From: Setomelanomma holmii
Taxonomy: Eukaryota; Ascomycota; Dothideomycetes; Pleosporales; Phaeosphaeriaceae
Reading direction: 5' to 3'
Length of the DNA: 64,000 nucleotides
NCBI GenBank assembly: GCA_010015745.1
Contig: ML978160.1
Coordinates: 124,001 to 188,000 of the forward strand
The position numbers and the translations under genes were made by a program. Of this stretch, positions 21,272-31,949 are shown piece after piece (position 1 is the stretch's first letter; the number at the start of each line of letters is the position of its first letter). The notes below the pieces were generated by a model. That model did no database searches and was not told the DNA's origin. It was given only the letters and a program-made list of their open reading frames with translations.

Positions 21272-23226
21272 ATGTGGGAGCCATTTGGCTCAGTGTCCGC
21301 CAACTCCACAGCCGCTTGGAGAGATGGTCCTGATGAGCGAGGTACCCTCAGCATTCTCACCACTTGCATACTTACCGTGCTGTTGTGCGCATACACCTCT
21401 TTGCATCTCGACATTGCGAGGAAAGGGAAGACTGGCTGGCTTCACCAGCTCTGGGAAAGGATCCTTTGGGTTATCCTCGGGCTCGGAGCTCCTGAAATTG
21501 TTCGTATCTACACGGGCTAGGGCATGGGACTGAAGCTTACTATCTCCTAGGTAGCTTTCTTTGCTTTTAGACAATTCGTCTTTGCGCGTCGTCTTCAGGT
21601 CAAGATGGAGGATGTTCTCAAAAGCCTGATTGCGAGTCGGAAGAAAGCGAATTCGTTTGACGACGTCGAGCTTGGTGCCATCGCACCCGATGGCGCCAAC
21701 GTCACTTCAAACTCGAACGACACAGCCGCAGGGACTGAGGCAGATCCTGATCGCGATCTTAAAGAGCGAGTGTTGTCAGGCATGTTACCCGATTGGACTC
21801 GAGTCCACAGCTACTTCGCGATCATGGGAGGATTCGTGTTCGAAGAAGAGAAGACCAAGTCTAGAATCATGGACAGGACTCGGGAGCGAGCGACGTTGAC
21901 ATCGGTCGGAGTGCGGCAGATCGCAGCAAACACGCCAGGACCACTTCTCGCACTTACTAAAGATGGCATCCTAGACAAGAGCAAGGCTAACAAGTTCGCA
22001 AAATTTCTTGTATGTGTGCAAGCCTGCTGGTTTCTTGCACAGACCGCCGGTCGGCCCACGACGGGTTTACCAGTCGGCCTCCTCGAAATGAACACCCTGC
22101 TTCATGCAGTCTGCTGCCTCTTCATATATCTGGCCTGGTGGAGAAAACCCCTGGACATTGACGAGCCGTATATCATCGATGCATCCAAAGGATACTTTCG
22201 CAAAGTGTGCGCTTGGATACTGGTCAAGGACTCTCAACGCGAATACGGCTGGGTTCAAGCATACAAAAGAGTGGATGGCAAACGCATCGCGGACAAACTT
22301 AGGCTACGCCTAATTTATGATGATGACCTTTCGAGCGACAAGGACAACAAGTCTCTCCAGAAGATACGCGATCAACTTGCCGCGTCCAGACAATACAACC
22401 TTACAGCTGGCCGCGAAGCCGAGATCTTAGCTACACCTACTGCTAGCGCGGAAAGTCTGAAGTTCTTCCCTGGTCAGAAACTTTACGGCTTCACATTGTA
22501 TGACACCGACGCACATAAGGCTGACGAGGTAGATCGCTGCGTGTACGCAATTATCGGTTTGACAACCATAGAGCGCCTCAAGCTAGCTCAGGGTCTCCGC
22601 TTGGAGAACTATTCGTGGGATTTTGGCGACCAGGTAACTGTTCCAAATTCCGAGGAAAAGATGCTGAACGTCGGGTCGTCGTTCAGATTGTCGGCAAGCC
22701 GTGATCTCAAGTACGCCAAACGCGCCAAAAGGATCAAGGCAGACTATTACCTTTGGGCAGGTGTGCTACTTTCGGGTTGCATTTATGGAGGTGTCCATCT
22801 ACTCGCATGGAACGGACCTTTCCCAACGAGGGCACAACGCATATTCTGGCGCACATCATGCTTCATTATCGCCAGCCCCATTGGACTTATTCTGCTGGCG
22901 TCGATTTTGGGCTTGATCTTCATCGTCGTCTTCTCTCTTACTGCTGGCATTTATGGATGTGTAAGTACCATTCCCGCCGTGGAGCGGTTTGCAAAATGGC
23001 TATTTCATGCTTCGGATAAGTTTGTCGATTGGATACCCGAGCAAGACTGGTTTTTGTTCATGCTTGGTGCTACCCTTGGTCTTGTCGGCTTGGTATTGGC
23101 TTTGATCTATGTCGCTGCGAGGGTGTACCTGATTGTGGAGGGCTTCATCAACATAGCGCATCTTCCGGAGAGGTGTTTCAAGAACCGAGGTGGAGCCAGT
23201 ACATACCACATTTTGGGGCACGCTGA
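21272..23226 (+). pseudogene. Conserved fungal multi-span membrane protein, frameshifted near 3' end
   Basis: Exon 1 is 21272-21499 (WEPFGSVSANSTAAW, then RGTLSIL and a first span); exon 2 starts 21551 (VAFFAFRQFVFARRLQ). The intron 21500-21550 uses a weak GTTCGT donor and CCTAG acceptor. The body has spans at FLVCVQACWFLAQ, LLHAVCCLFIYLAWW, a C-terminal group (YLWAGVLLSGCIYGGVHLL, IIASPIGLILLASILGLIF, FLFMLGATLGLVGLVLAL) and the conserved tail. At about 23171-23176 (GAGAGGTGTTTC) one base seems to be missing: the expected PERVFQEPRWSQYIPHF continues in the next frame to TGA 23224, while the present frame runs on to 23371 with unrelated sequence. This may be a real inactivating deletion or a sequencing error. 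Function unknown. Confidence 0.75.
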
Positions 23227-24189
23227 AAGAATTCAGATTAATCTCCGTACTTTTAGCGATTCATTTGAGTGTCTGAGTGTTACCATCGCATGTCCTAAGA
23301 CCGACCTTCCTCTTACGCAGTCCACTTCCCTTGGACTTGGTCATTATCTTCTTTGCGCGCTCCAAGCTTGATAGCAGTGGTCATGGCCGACTTCTCAACT
23401 ATTGGTGGGTGAGCAGGTCTCCCAACGACGTTGATTCGTTGTACACTCATCTCCAAGGATGCGTTGCATACTTCGTTGCGGGGAAGAGATGCGTCAGTGG
23501 ATGGCGTGTATCCAAGCAGCTTGGACGGGGTGTTAGGCGAAAACGGTCATCCAAAGCGGTCATATAATGAGTCGTAGCAGCCCAGAGTCTCCAAACTGCA
23601 ATGTCCGATCATCGCAGGCCTCAAATCTCGATCAGGCTAGAGCCATAGTCGCCACCTTATGCGTCTTTTTTACAAAAGACCTGGGAAGGCGATAGTCTAC
23701 ATGTATGTACCTGGGGAGCACTGACGAAATATCTGAACGAGGCCGTTTTAAGCAAGTCGGTCCGTGTTCGCTTATGCTTCTCCTGAAGCGATTTCTCGGA
23801 GGGCAGCCGCCACCGGTCATACCAGCCGCATCAAGGTTGGCACCGAAACCGTTGCGTTGCGCGTCATGCGCACCGTCAGAGAGGGGAGTTGGGTGTGGTA
23901 GCAAGAACGAGCAGCAGCGAAAGAGAAGAGGGAAATGTGAGGTGCCTGACCACATCTGAGTAGGGGCCACGCATACAAAGGCTCAAAACATGCCTGTAGC
24001 CCGGGACTTGGATCCAGTACAAGGCGAGGGGTTGTAATGGATCAGACGTTGACCCGTCCCGTCCGTACTCGGGTAAACCAGCGATCAGCCATGCTTCATG
24101 CGTGGAAGTTTGGAAGCTTTTGACTCGGCCAGTCAGAAGCGAGCCACGCTTCTCCGCATTTTGGCATCGCGCCCCAGGATTTCTCCACC
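23227..24189. other. Intergenic, about 960 bp
   Basis: Out-of-frame tail of the preceding gene to 23371, then sequence without recognisable genes. Presumed promoter of the activator gene at 24190. Confidence 0.45.
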
Positions 24190-26028
24190 ATGACCACCAA
24201 GGCTGCCCCGTTACACTGCTTGCACAACATGACCGCTACCATGGATCAGCCAGCTTCGAAACGCGTCTCCAAAGCATGCGATGCTTGCAAGCGTCGCAAA
24301 GTCAAGTGCAACGGGCAAGAACGATGTCAACAATGTGCGCATCTCGGGCTGCGATGCGTCTACTCGGCAACTGGTAAACAGAGATCACAGGGCAAGAGGG
24401 GGCATATTATTTCGGAATTCAGGAATCAAATTGTGAATGCGAATGCCACTTCGCCCCCACTGCTTCCGGCACTTGCAGCGCAAGGAACCTTTCAAGCACC
24501 TTACGGAGTAGCGCATTCAGTTGAGAGCAATCACAGCGATGCTAGTATGTCTGTCATGCCAGAGACGCGGATGAATTGTGCATGGAGACGAATGAATGTA
24601 GACTGACTGCTACCAGCATCGCCTGTGTCACCATACCCATCACAATACAACCAGGCTTTCTTCTTGGACCTCATCCCGGATTATGTCGAAGGAGTCTACC
24701 CAGTGCAACCAGTTATTTCAGAACATGAACTTCGGCAATGGATCTCTGTCATGGATACCGACCAGGAAGTGCGCTCGTTCATATACGCATTCGGCGGTTG
24801 CACCCTAAACCTGACGCGTTACGGAGACAGGAGGACCGATGAAGTGGTACAAACCATCGAACATCTGATGGACTGCTCCATCGACAGTATGCTTCCGCCC
24901 CGAAGGCATTACCATTCTTCTGTCATGAGAGCGATGCAGTCAATATTCATACACAACTGCCTCATGAGCTTGCAGGGCGTGGACGCAGCCTTCTTCTACA
25001 TGCGCGACGCAATCACGAATATCCAACTCCTTCGAATCGACAACGCAGAACAAGCAGCAACACTATCTCCACCCGAGCGCTCGCAGAGACAGCGCATGTA
25101 CTGGCAAGCATATATCCATGAGCGCTTCATAGCCATCCTAGACTACCGCCACGCCATCCTCCCAGCACTTTACACATTACCCGAAGACGACCCCACCATC
25201 CCAATACAGGTCCACGAAGGCTTCAACCAAATCATCAAGCTATTCCGCCTCCTCGATACAGAGTTCTTAACTAGCTGGCTCGGCACCAAAGACGGACAAG
25301 TCACCAGCAAATGGGTCGAGGCCAAATCGCGCGAGCTAGAAGGCGATCCGGAAGCCGACGCACGCGAACTCGCAAATTTGTCCATGATGCAGCGCGCCGA
25401 TCTGACCATCACACGGGAATGGCTGCGAACGCTGGTCTGGCGACTCGCAATGGGTCAGACACTCTTGTCATCACGGTCATCAAAAGAGTGTCTGTCTCTA
25501 CTGTTCCCTGTCAGATTGAGCCAGACGCTCCGGCAACAGGTTTCGAGCATGTCGCGCCAAGACATCGAGGTGCATGGCAGTAGCATCACGCAGAAATTAT
25601 TCGAGATCACAGATACGATTGCTGACGTTTTGATCCACGTCCCAGCCGCTACTTTGGACGAGACAGCCTTGCGCATTGACGATTTCCTCTTCATCCTCGA
25701 CTTCGTGCTGCTTTTCCCACAACTCGACCAGACGCGCCGTGGCATCTTGCTCGAGAAACTAGAACGCCTGCAGACTATGTTCCCTGAAGCGGTCAGTAAC
25801 GCAAGTAGTCCGAATCTGCCGGTTGATGGACAGTCTCCGATGGGCAATGATCCATGGTACCAGGTTGCGCAGAGCAAAACGGCAGCGGGGCTGGAAGATC
25901 TAGCGGAGGTGCAGGGGCAAGGACCGCCGAGTATGGCGATTCCGCGGAGTGAGGCCAGACACGGGAAGTTGGCGACATGGAATCACATTAGTCGGAGGTT
26001 GAGCAAGGCTACATTCGGGCCTGGGTGA
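24190..26028 (+). CDS. Zn2Cys6 activator of the alpha-glucoside cluster (MalR/SUC1-like)
   Basis: Exons 24190-24544 and 24617-26028 (72-nt phase-1 intron, GTATGT donor, GACTGACTGC then CCAG), 588 aa. The cluster CDACKRRKVKCNG, RCQQCAHLGLRC has all six cysteines (C-x2-C-x6-C-x5-C-x2-C-x6-C). The rest matches the layout of maltose/sucrose-type activators: HELRQWISVMD, the AHLxxIxxLR-like DAITNIQLLRID, QRMYWQAYIHERF and EDDPTIPIQ. ATG 24190 is the longest start; ATG 24241 (context CTACCATGGATC), just before the cluster, is an equally good or better candidate. The neighbouring permease and maltase make regulation of alpha-glucoside use the likely role; this is inference from context and similarity. 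Confidence 0.85.
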
Positions 26029-26303
26029 CATTTGCGGGGCTGTTCTTCCCTTGAGATGAAGCATAGAATGGATGTTACTATCAGCGTATGCATTGCATTT
26101 GCTGTTTTCGTCGTGTTATGATGCATGTCGTGGATCGAGTTCGAAGGAGCGAAGTCTATGACATTCGAAAGAAAGAAGGCGCTATGTGAGGCTATTCTAT
26201 GGTTTACTCGTAACAATCATCAGTACATGGTATCAGTATCAGTAACAACATTCGTGTCCTCATCCATATTTACAAACTCCACTCTCCCTTCCTCTTTCAC
26301 ATC

Positions 26304-27977
26304 TTACACATTGGACCTGACCTGCTCAAGATGCGCAGCTGCGCCCTTCTTCTCGCCCAAATCGCTCTCGTTATCGCTAATATGGTAGCTCTCGACAACG
26401 GTGCCCGAGAAATGTCTTGCGGGAATGCGGCGCTCAAACAGGATATCCAGTTCTCCGTATGTCCTGCCCTTGGGTTCAGGCAGGCGGAAGAAGGCCCAAA
26501 TGAAGCACAGGAAGCAAGTACCAGCGTAGAAGAAGCCGGCCTTGGCGCCCCAGTTCCACGCACCTGGGTTCAACATGCGGGGGGTGAGCACATTGCCGAC
26601 GATAGAAGCGAGGTTGTAGAAGTTGCGGGCGAGGACGACGGTCTTCTGGCGGAGGCGGGTGGACGGGATTTCAGCGACAATGGCGTAGCAAATGGGGCCG
26701 ACTGTGATGTTGTATGTGCAGGCGAAGATGAGGAGCATGGCGCCGATGCCCCATTGTGCGCCGACGTTGCCCTTACTGATCGTGCCGAGACCGCCGATGA
26801 TGACGAGGAGAATGACCATGGCGAAGTCGCCGCAGACGTATAGAGTTCGGCGTCCGACGCGGGGAATGAGAGTCCAGGCGATGAAGACACCGACAGCACC
26901 GATGGCGTATTGTCCCAAGCTCATGGAGAAGGCGTTGGAGTCGCTGAGACCGGCTTGCTGGAAGAAGTAGGTTGAGTATCCGATCAGAGAGGCGCCGCAG
27001 AAAGCTTGTGTGAACCATGTCATGGCTGCAATTTCGGTGCGGCGGAGATCAGTGCCCTTGAAGCAGTCGAGGTAGGAGGTACCAGCAGAAGCAGCCTTCT
27101 CAAGTTCGTTGGTGTGGCGCATCATGCTAATGGTCTCATCAGCGTTGAAGTCGGGGTGCTTGTCAGGCGATGTGAGGCGCTGAAGCATCTTCTTTGCCTC
27201 GTCGTCGCGGTCTTTGCGAACAAGCCACCATGGAGATTCGGGAGCGAAGCTGATACCAATCATGAGCGGAATGGGCCACATCCATTGCAGAGCGTAGGGA
27301 ATTCTGTATGCCCACTGATCGGGACGCTCCGCAACACCCTTGAGAACACCGGAAGCGAGAAACTGGCCAATGACCCAGCAGAGGTTGACGTATGTGGTGA
27401 GGATCGGACGGAGCGGTACAGGGCAGACTTCTGCGGCGTATGTGCAAGTCAATGTCTGGAAAACGCCCCACGGTACACCACAGAGAATGAGACCAGCAAG
27501 GAGCATCTCAATGCGGTAGGAGAAGAAGACGACGAAAATGGTGAGGTTGACAAATGCCAATGCACCGATCATCGTCTTCTTGTAACCGAGACGGTCGGCA
27601 ATGAGACCATTGAGCAACAAGCCCAGCATCTCACCAACATAGGCACCGTTGGTGAGGCCAGCCTGCCATGCTGCTGTAACTTCCCAGTCTCCGTTGGGAA
27701 GTGACGAACCAAACTTTCGCTTGAAAGCTGGCACGGCCATCAGATTGGCGATGAGGACCTTGTCGAAACCCTCCATGATAATGGCGGTTGACAGCAGGAC
27801 AGACCACGCCACGGCCTTGGGATACAGCTTCAAACCCTGCCTCAGGGACATGTTCTGTTCGGACTCGGTCGCCTTGTTGGCGTCCGCTGTGGTTTGAGCG
27901 TTGTCAGCGAAGGCAAGTGACATCTTTCGTTGCTGCTCAGGGTCGACCGCGACCACGCTGGAGTTGCGGCGAGACAT
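26304..27977 (-). CDS. Alpha-glucoside/maltose permease (MFS sugar porter, MAL31-like)
   Basis: Proton-coupled maltose-type uptake across the plasma membrane. Single exon, 557 aa, start CAT at 27975. Twelve spans. Sugar-porter signatures: NGLIADRLGYKKTM (loop 2-3), APESPWWLVRK (end of span 6), IPRVGRRTLYVCGD (loop 8-9) and LPEPKGRTYGELD (after span 12). The N-terminal GFDKVLIANLMAVPAFKRKFG and CGVPWGVFQTLTCTYAAEVCP are typical of fungal maltose/alpha-glucoside permeases. Divergent from the maltase gene at 29042 with a shared 1,064-bp upstream region, and convergent with the activator gene, whose end is 275 bp away. Confidence 0.93.
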   Translation of the reverse strand: MSRRNSSVVAVDPEQQRKMSLAFADNAQTTADANKATESEQNMSLRQGLKLYPKAVAWSVLLSTAIIMEGFDKVLIANLMAVPAFKRKFGSSLPNGDWEVTAAWQAGLTNGAYVGEMLGLLLNGLIADRLGYKKTMIGALAFVNLTIFVVFFSYRIEMLLAGLILCGVPWGVFQTLTCTYAAEVCPVPLRPILTTYVNLCWVIGQFLASGVLKGVAERPDQWAYRIPYALQWMWPIPLMIGISFAPESPWWLVRKDRDDEAKKMLQRLTSPDKHPDFNADETISMMRHTNELEKAASAGTSYLDCFKGTDLRRTEIAAMTWFTQAFCGASLIGYSTYFFQQAGLSDSNAFSMSLGQYAIGAVGVFIAWTLIPRVGRRTLYVCGDFAMVILLVIIGGLGTISKGNVGAQWGIGAMLLIFACTYNITVGPICYAIVAEIPSTRLRQKTVVLARNFYNLASIVGNVLTPRMLNPGAWNWGAKAGFFYAGTCFLCFIWAFFRLPEPKGRTYGELDILFERRIPARHFSGTVVESYHISDNESDLGEKKGAAAHLEQVRSNV

Positions 27978-28375
27978 GGTGGGCGCGTGTTTGAGGGTAT
28001 TGGCAAGTCAAAAAGCCAAAGAAGAGGGGAAATAGACCCGAAATCGGGATGGCTGGAGAGCTCGGTGCTCTTGATGTAAAGTGCTCGTCGCACCGTGGAA
28101 CTGGAACTCAAGCTTGATGGTGATCCTACCTAGTGGAACCACAGGGTGTCTTTATACAAAATGAAGGCTTGTGCACAACGCTGTGATGCCCTGTCCGAGC
28201 GCCATGCCAAGTCGAGGAGACGAAGATGGTGTACGGGGAAAATGGCGCGGGGAGAAACGCCACAGTCGAAAAGTCAACGCTACGGAGTTGAGCTTCGACC
28301 CTCCACAACGGGACGAAAGCCAGAGCTAGCGCGCATCTGGGGAAGTGCCACCGAGGAACGAGCCGCGAGACAGCT

Positions 28376-28388
28376 CGGGGCGACCCCG
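28376..28388. promoter_or_regulatory. Inverted-repeat CGG site between permease and maltase
   Basis: CGGGG-CGA-CCCCG, a perfect palindrome (CGG, 7 bases, CCG) in the middle of the divergent promoter. Zn2Cys6 proteins bind paired CGG triplets, so it is a candidate operator for the activator at 24190. Binding is not shown by the sequence. Confidence 0.4.
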
Positions 28389-28872
28389 CGTGGTGTTGAG
28401 TGGATCATAGTCGGGCCGAGATTGGCAAATTAGGCCAAGCTGCGTGTAGCAACTCACGTGTGTTCTCTGTGCTTGCACGATCTTAGCTGCATCAAGGCCT
28501 ATTGCCGCACCAAACCCAGGTTGCTTTAGCCGTCTCGTTACGAAGAATGTCACTGGTCAAATGTCGGTTCGCACACCCAGACTCATGTGCGATTGGCAAA
28601 CCCCATGCTCCACGTTGCTCGGGTAATTTCTTGGAGATCACGACGGTTGCTGAACCCCACCCCCACGGAGGTGCCCATGGAGAAGTCCAACTCACGTGAA
28701 GAAGCTTATTTGCACAGCTCACAGTCCGGACCGACTTGGGGCGAACACAAAACTTACCGTTCTGACCGAGAATCATGGCGAGAATCTTACCGAATCAGAA
28801 TCCCGTCCCAAAGAGGACCGACATCTCCACGTTTCGGCAGTCGAAAGGCATACCGTTGAGCTACTGATACTG

Positions 28873-28955
28873 CCGATCGTAGTTCGCATGTATAAGAGAG
28901 CTGTGCGTGCTGTAGCGAGTGCCAGCTAAAAGGGCCTTTACCGATCGAAGTTCGC
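28873..28955 (+). promoter_or_regulatory. Two direct copies of a 15-bp motif upstream of the maltase
   Basis: CCGATCGTAGTTCGC at 28873-28887 and CCGATCGAAGTTCGC at 28941-28955, 68 bp apart, 14 of 15 bases identical, about 155 and 87 bp before the maltase ATG. A likely protein-binding repeat or a local duplication. Confidence 0.45.
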
Positions 28956-29041
28956 TTCCCCTCACCTGCCTCCGACGCCACTGAACCCGACCCAAGCTTG
29001 GGTACCGAACATCGAACTACTTCATCACATTACATCACAAG

Positions 29042-30900
29042 ATGACTGTCACACAAAGACCCTGGTGGAAGGATGGTGTCGTGTATCAGATCTATCCTGC
29101 CAGCTTCAAAGACAGTAATAGCGATGGCATTGGTGATCTGAACGGCATCATCTCAGAGCTAGATTACATCCGCTCAATAGGAGTGGATGTGATCTGGATC
29201 TGCCCCATGTATGATTCGCCTCAGGTTGACATGGGCTACGATGTCCGCAACTACGAGGATGTGTATGCACCGTATGGTACGCTCCAAGATATGGAGCGAT
29301 TGATTGATGAGACACATACTCGTGGCATGCGCATCATTCTTGATCTTGTTGTCAACCATACGTCTGATCAGGTATGACAGCTCTCCATATGACCGGTGTC
29401 CATCCAATCTCGGTACTCGTCGCAACACATATCATGCTAACAACAACAGCACAAATGGTTCCAAGAATCCCGCTCCTCGAAAGACAACCCCAAGCGCGAC
29501 TGGTACATCTGGCGGCCAGCACGCTATGTCAATGGTGAGCGCAAGCCTCCAAACAACTGGGTCGGCAACTTTACCGGCAGCGTCTGGCAATGGGATGAGC
29601 ATACGGAGGAGTACTATCTCCATCTCTTCTGCCCCGAGCAGCCCGATCTCAACTGGGAGAACCCCGAAACTCGCCAAGCTATCTACAAATCTGGCATGGA
29701 ATTCTGGTTAGAACGAGGTGTCGACGGCTTCCGCGTTGATACTGTCAACATGTACAGCAAGGGCGAGATGATGGATGCGCCAATCACAGATCCTGGATCG
29801 GAATGGCAATTTGCTGGATATCAGTACTGCAACGGTCCTCGCATGGCTGAGTTCTTGTCTGAGATGAACGCTATATTGGAGAATTACGACGCCATGACCG
29901 TTGGCGAGTGCCCGAATACCCCAGACATGAAGCGTGTCCTGCAATATGTTTCGGCAAAAGAGAAGCAACTCAATATGGTCTTCCAATTCGTAAGTGCACA
30001 TGATATTGCGACTTTGACAATCTTTAATCAATACTCCAGGACGTCGTCGACATTGGCCAAGGTCCCTATAAATTCCAAACCACACCCCGCAACTGGGTCT
30101 TGCCAGAGTTCAAACGCGCTATCGCTCGCACTCAAGATCTCATCCGCGCCCCGTCCGATGGCTGGACAACCGTCTTCCTTGAGAACCACGACCAATCCCG
30201 CAGCATCACACGCTTCACCTCGGACCTACCCCAGCACCGCGTCGCCGGCGGAAAAATGCTCGCACTGATGATGGCCGCCCTCTCAGGCACTTTATTCATC
30301 TACCAAGGCCAAGAACTCGGCATGACAAACTTCCCCCAGACCTGGAGTATGGACGAATACAAAGACGTCGATAGCAGCAACTATTACAAAATGGTCGCCA
30401 CACGTACAAACAACGATGTCAAAGCCCTCGCCGACGCGAAAGCGAGCTTACAGCACCTTGCGCGCGACCACGCCCGCGTTCCGATCTCCTGGTCTACAGG
30501 ACCGCACAACGGCTTCTCGCCCGCAGACTCAAAAGCCACGCCGTGGATGCGCCCGCTCGAAGACGCAGCGGTATGTAACGCAAAGCAGCAACAATCCGAC
30601 AAGAACTCTGTGCTCGCGTTTTGGAAGCGCATCTTGGGTGTGCGCAAGGAGTGGAATGATTTACTTGTTCATGGCGAGTATGATGATCTAGATGTGGAGA
30701 ACAAGGAGATTTTCTGCTTTAGTAAGACGTATAATGGCAAGAAGGCGGTTGCGATTTGCAATTTCACGGATACGAAGAAGCAGCTGGAGTTCCCGACAGC
30801 GGTTAGGGATGTGAAGAAGGAGTTGTTGGTGAGTAGTGTAGATGGGCAGAGGGGCGAGGAGTTGGAAGCGTTTGAGGGGCGAATTTACTTGTTTGCTTAG
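29042..30900 (+). CDS. Alpha-glucosidase (maltase), GH13
   Basis: Intracellular hydrolase of maltose-like alpha-glucosides (no signal peptide). Exons 29042-29371, 29450-29989 and 30040-30900 (introns 78 and 50 nt, both phase 0), 576 aa, the usual maltase length. All GH13 regions are visible: DLVVNHTS (101-108), GFRVDTVNM with nucleophile Asp207, VGEC with acid/base Glu263, FLENHDQSR with Asp341. The residue after the nucleophile is Thr208; in yeast enzymes Thr at this place goes with maltase and Val with isomaltase specificity, so alpha-1,4 preference is inferred. The start TCACAAGATGAC is good. Divergent from the permease. Confidence 0.95.
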
Positions 30901-31262
30901 AAGCACGAAGACGGACGATGATGGAGATGCATATAGACTGCAAGCATGAAGCATTTTTTTGGCGTTGGGGTTGGAGTACTGGGTCGCTACGAGATCGACG
31001 TAGACACGAAAATTCATGATGTGATGACTCGAAGTATATGACATTTACTATGCTGATGTGCGAACAGTGAGCGACTCTGTCTCAAAGTACACTATCCTCC
31101 ATGAATTGAGAGCAGAATGCTCCACACGTCACTAACGTTGATTGGCCAGAGGAGCATAAGCGTTCCATGATACAGTAGCTTAATACATATCAGCCACTCA
31201 ATCACACTTCTCCACTGTGGCTTGGTCAATTGTAGCCTGCAGGACTAGCCTATTCCCGCACT

Positions 31263-31478
31263 TCAACCAAACCGAACAGCCTCCATCCTGATCTTCTTGC
31301 CTTCCATGAAGCGCACCATGTCCTCAACCGCCTCAAGATCCTCGCGAGACATATGAATGTCCCGCGATAGAACACGGAACTCACCACTTGTAGATCGGAA
31401 TGCCATCTCCATGCCTCGCCGATACACCTCCACCAGCTCCTCCTCGGCGAACTTGCTCGCCACGAGTCCGAAGAAGCT
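31263..31478 (-). CDS. Possible terminal exon of an unrecognised gene
   Basis: Following an acceptor ATCACAG on the minus strand, 71 codons read SFFGLVASKFAEEEL... and end EGKKIRMEAVRFG-stop. The sequence has protein-like composition (LSRDIHMSREDLEAVEDMV) with helical heptads. No ATG is available in this exon before residue 23. I could not find the upstream exon(s) convincingly in 31479-31900. It may be the 3' part of a small gene or a relic. Confidence 0.4.
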   Translation of the reverse strand, partial: SFFGLVASKFAEEELVEVYRRGMEMAFRSTSGEFRVLSRDIHMSREDLEAVEDMVRFMEGKKIRMEAVRFG

Positions 31479-31949
31479 CTGTGATGTTATTTTATTTTTT
31501 TCCCTAAGCCTTTGGTAGTGATGAGTGAGAAGAGCATGTCATGAGTAAATGCACAAGCCAACGGCCTCTTGTACCACAATGTTCCACTTTGACTAGGAAA
31601 ACATCGACTCGCATGAGTGTTGGACTGCACGGAGCCGGACCGCTCGACAACGTTCTGGTTCGGCACCTACATAAGTTTCATTGAAGAGATCTGCCATATG
31701 ATAGGGATTGGGATTGAACCTTAAGGATGGTTTCGTATAGAGGATAAGTAAAGCTTGCAAGATTGACAAGTGAAAATACGGGAGGACATACAGAGTTGGT
31801 CTTAACACATAGTGAGCTCGAGCTACTCACCGACATTGACTCTAGTCTCATTGCCACCTTACGATGTTGAATGGTGCCAGAATGTACTACCATACAGTAT
31901 TCCGGTCTCATCAAATTGCGTGCAGTCTGACTCGTCTACCTCCCGACAT

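Noticed and set aside
23227..23371. C-terminal extension of the membrane protein
   Set aside because: Out-of-frame continuation after the single-base deletion; the conserved end is in the other frame.
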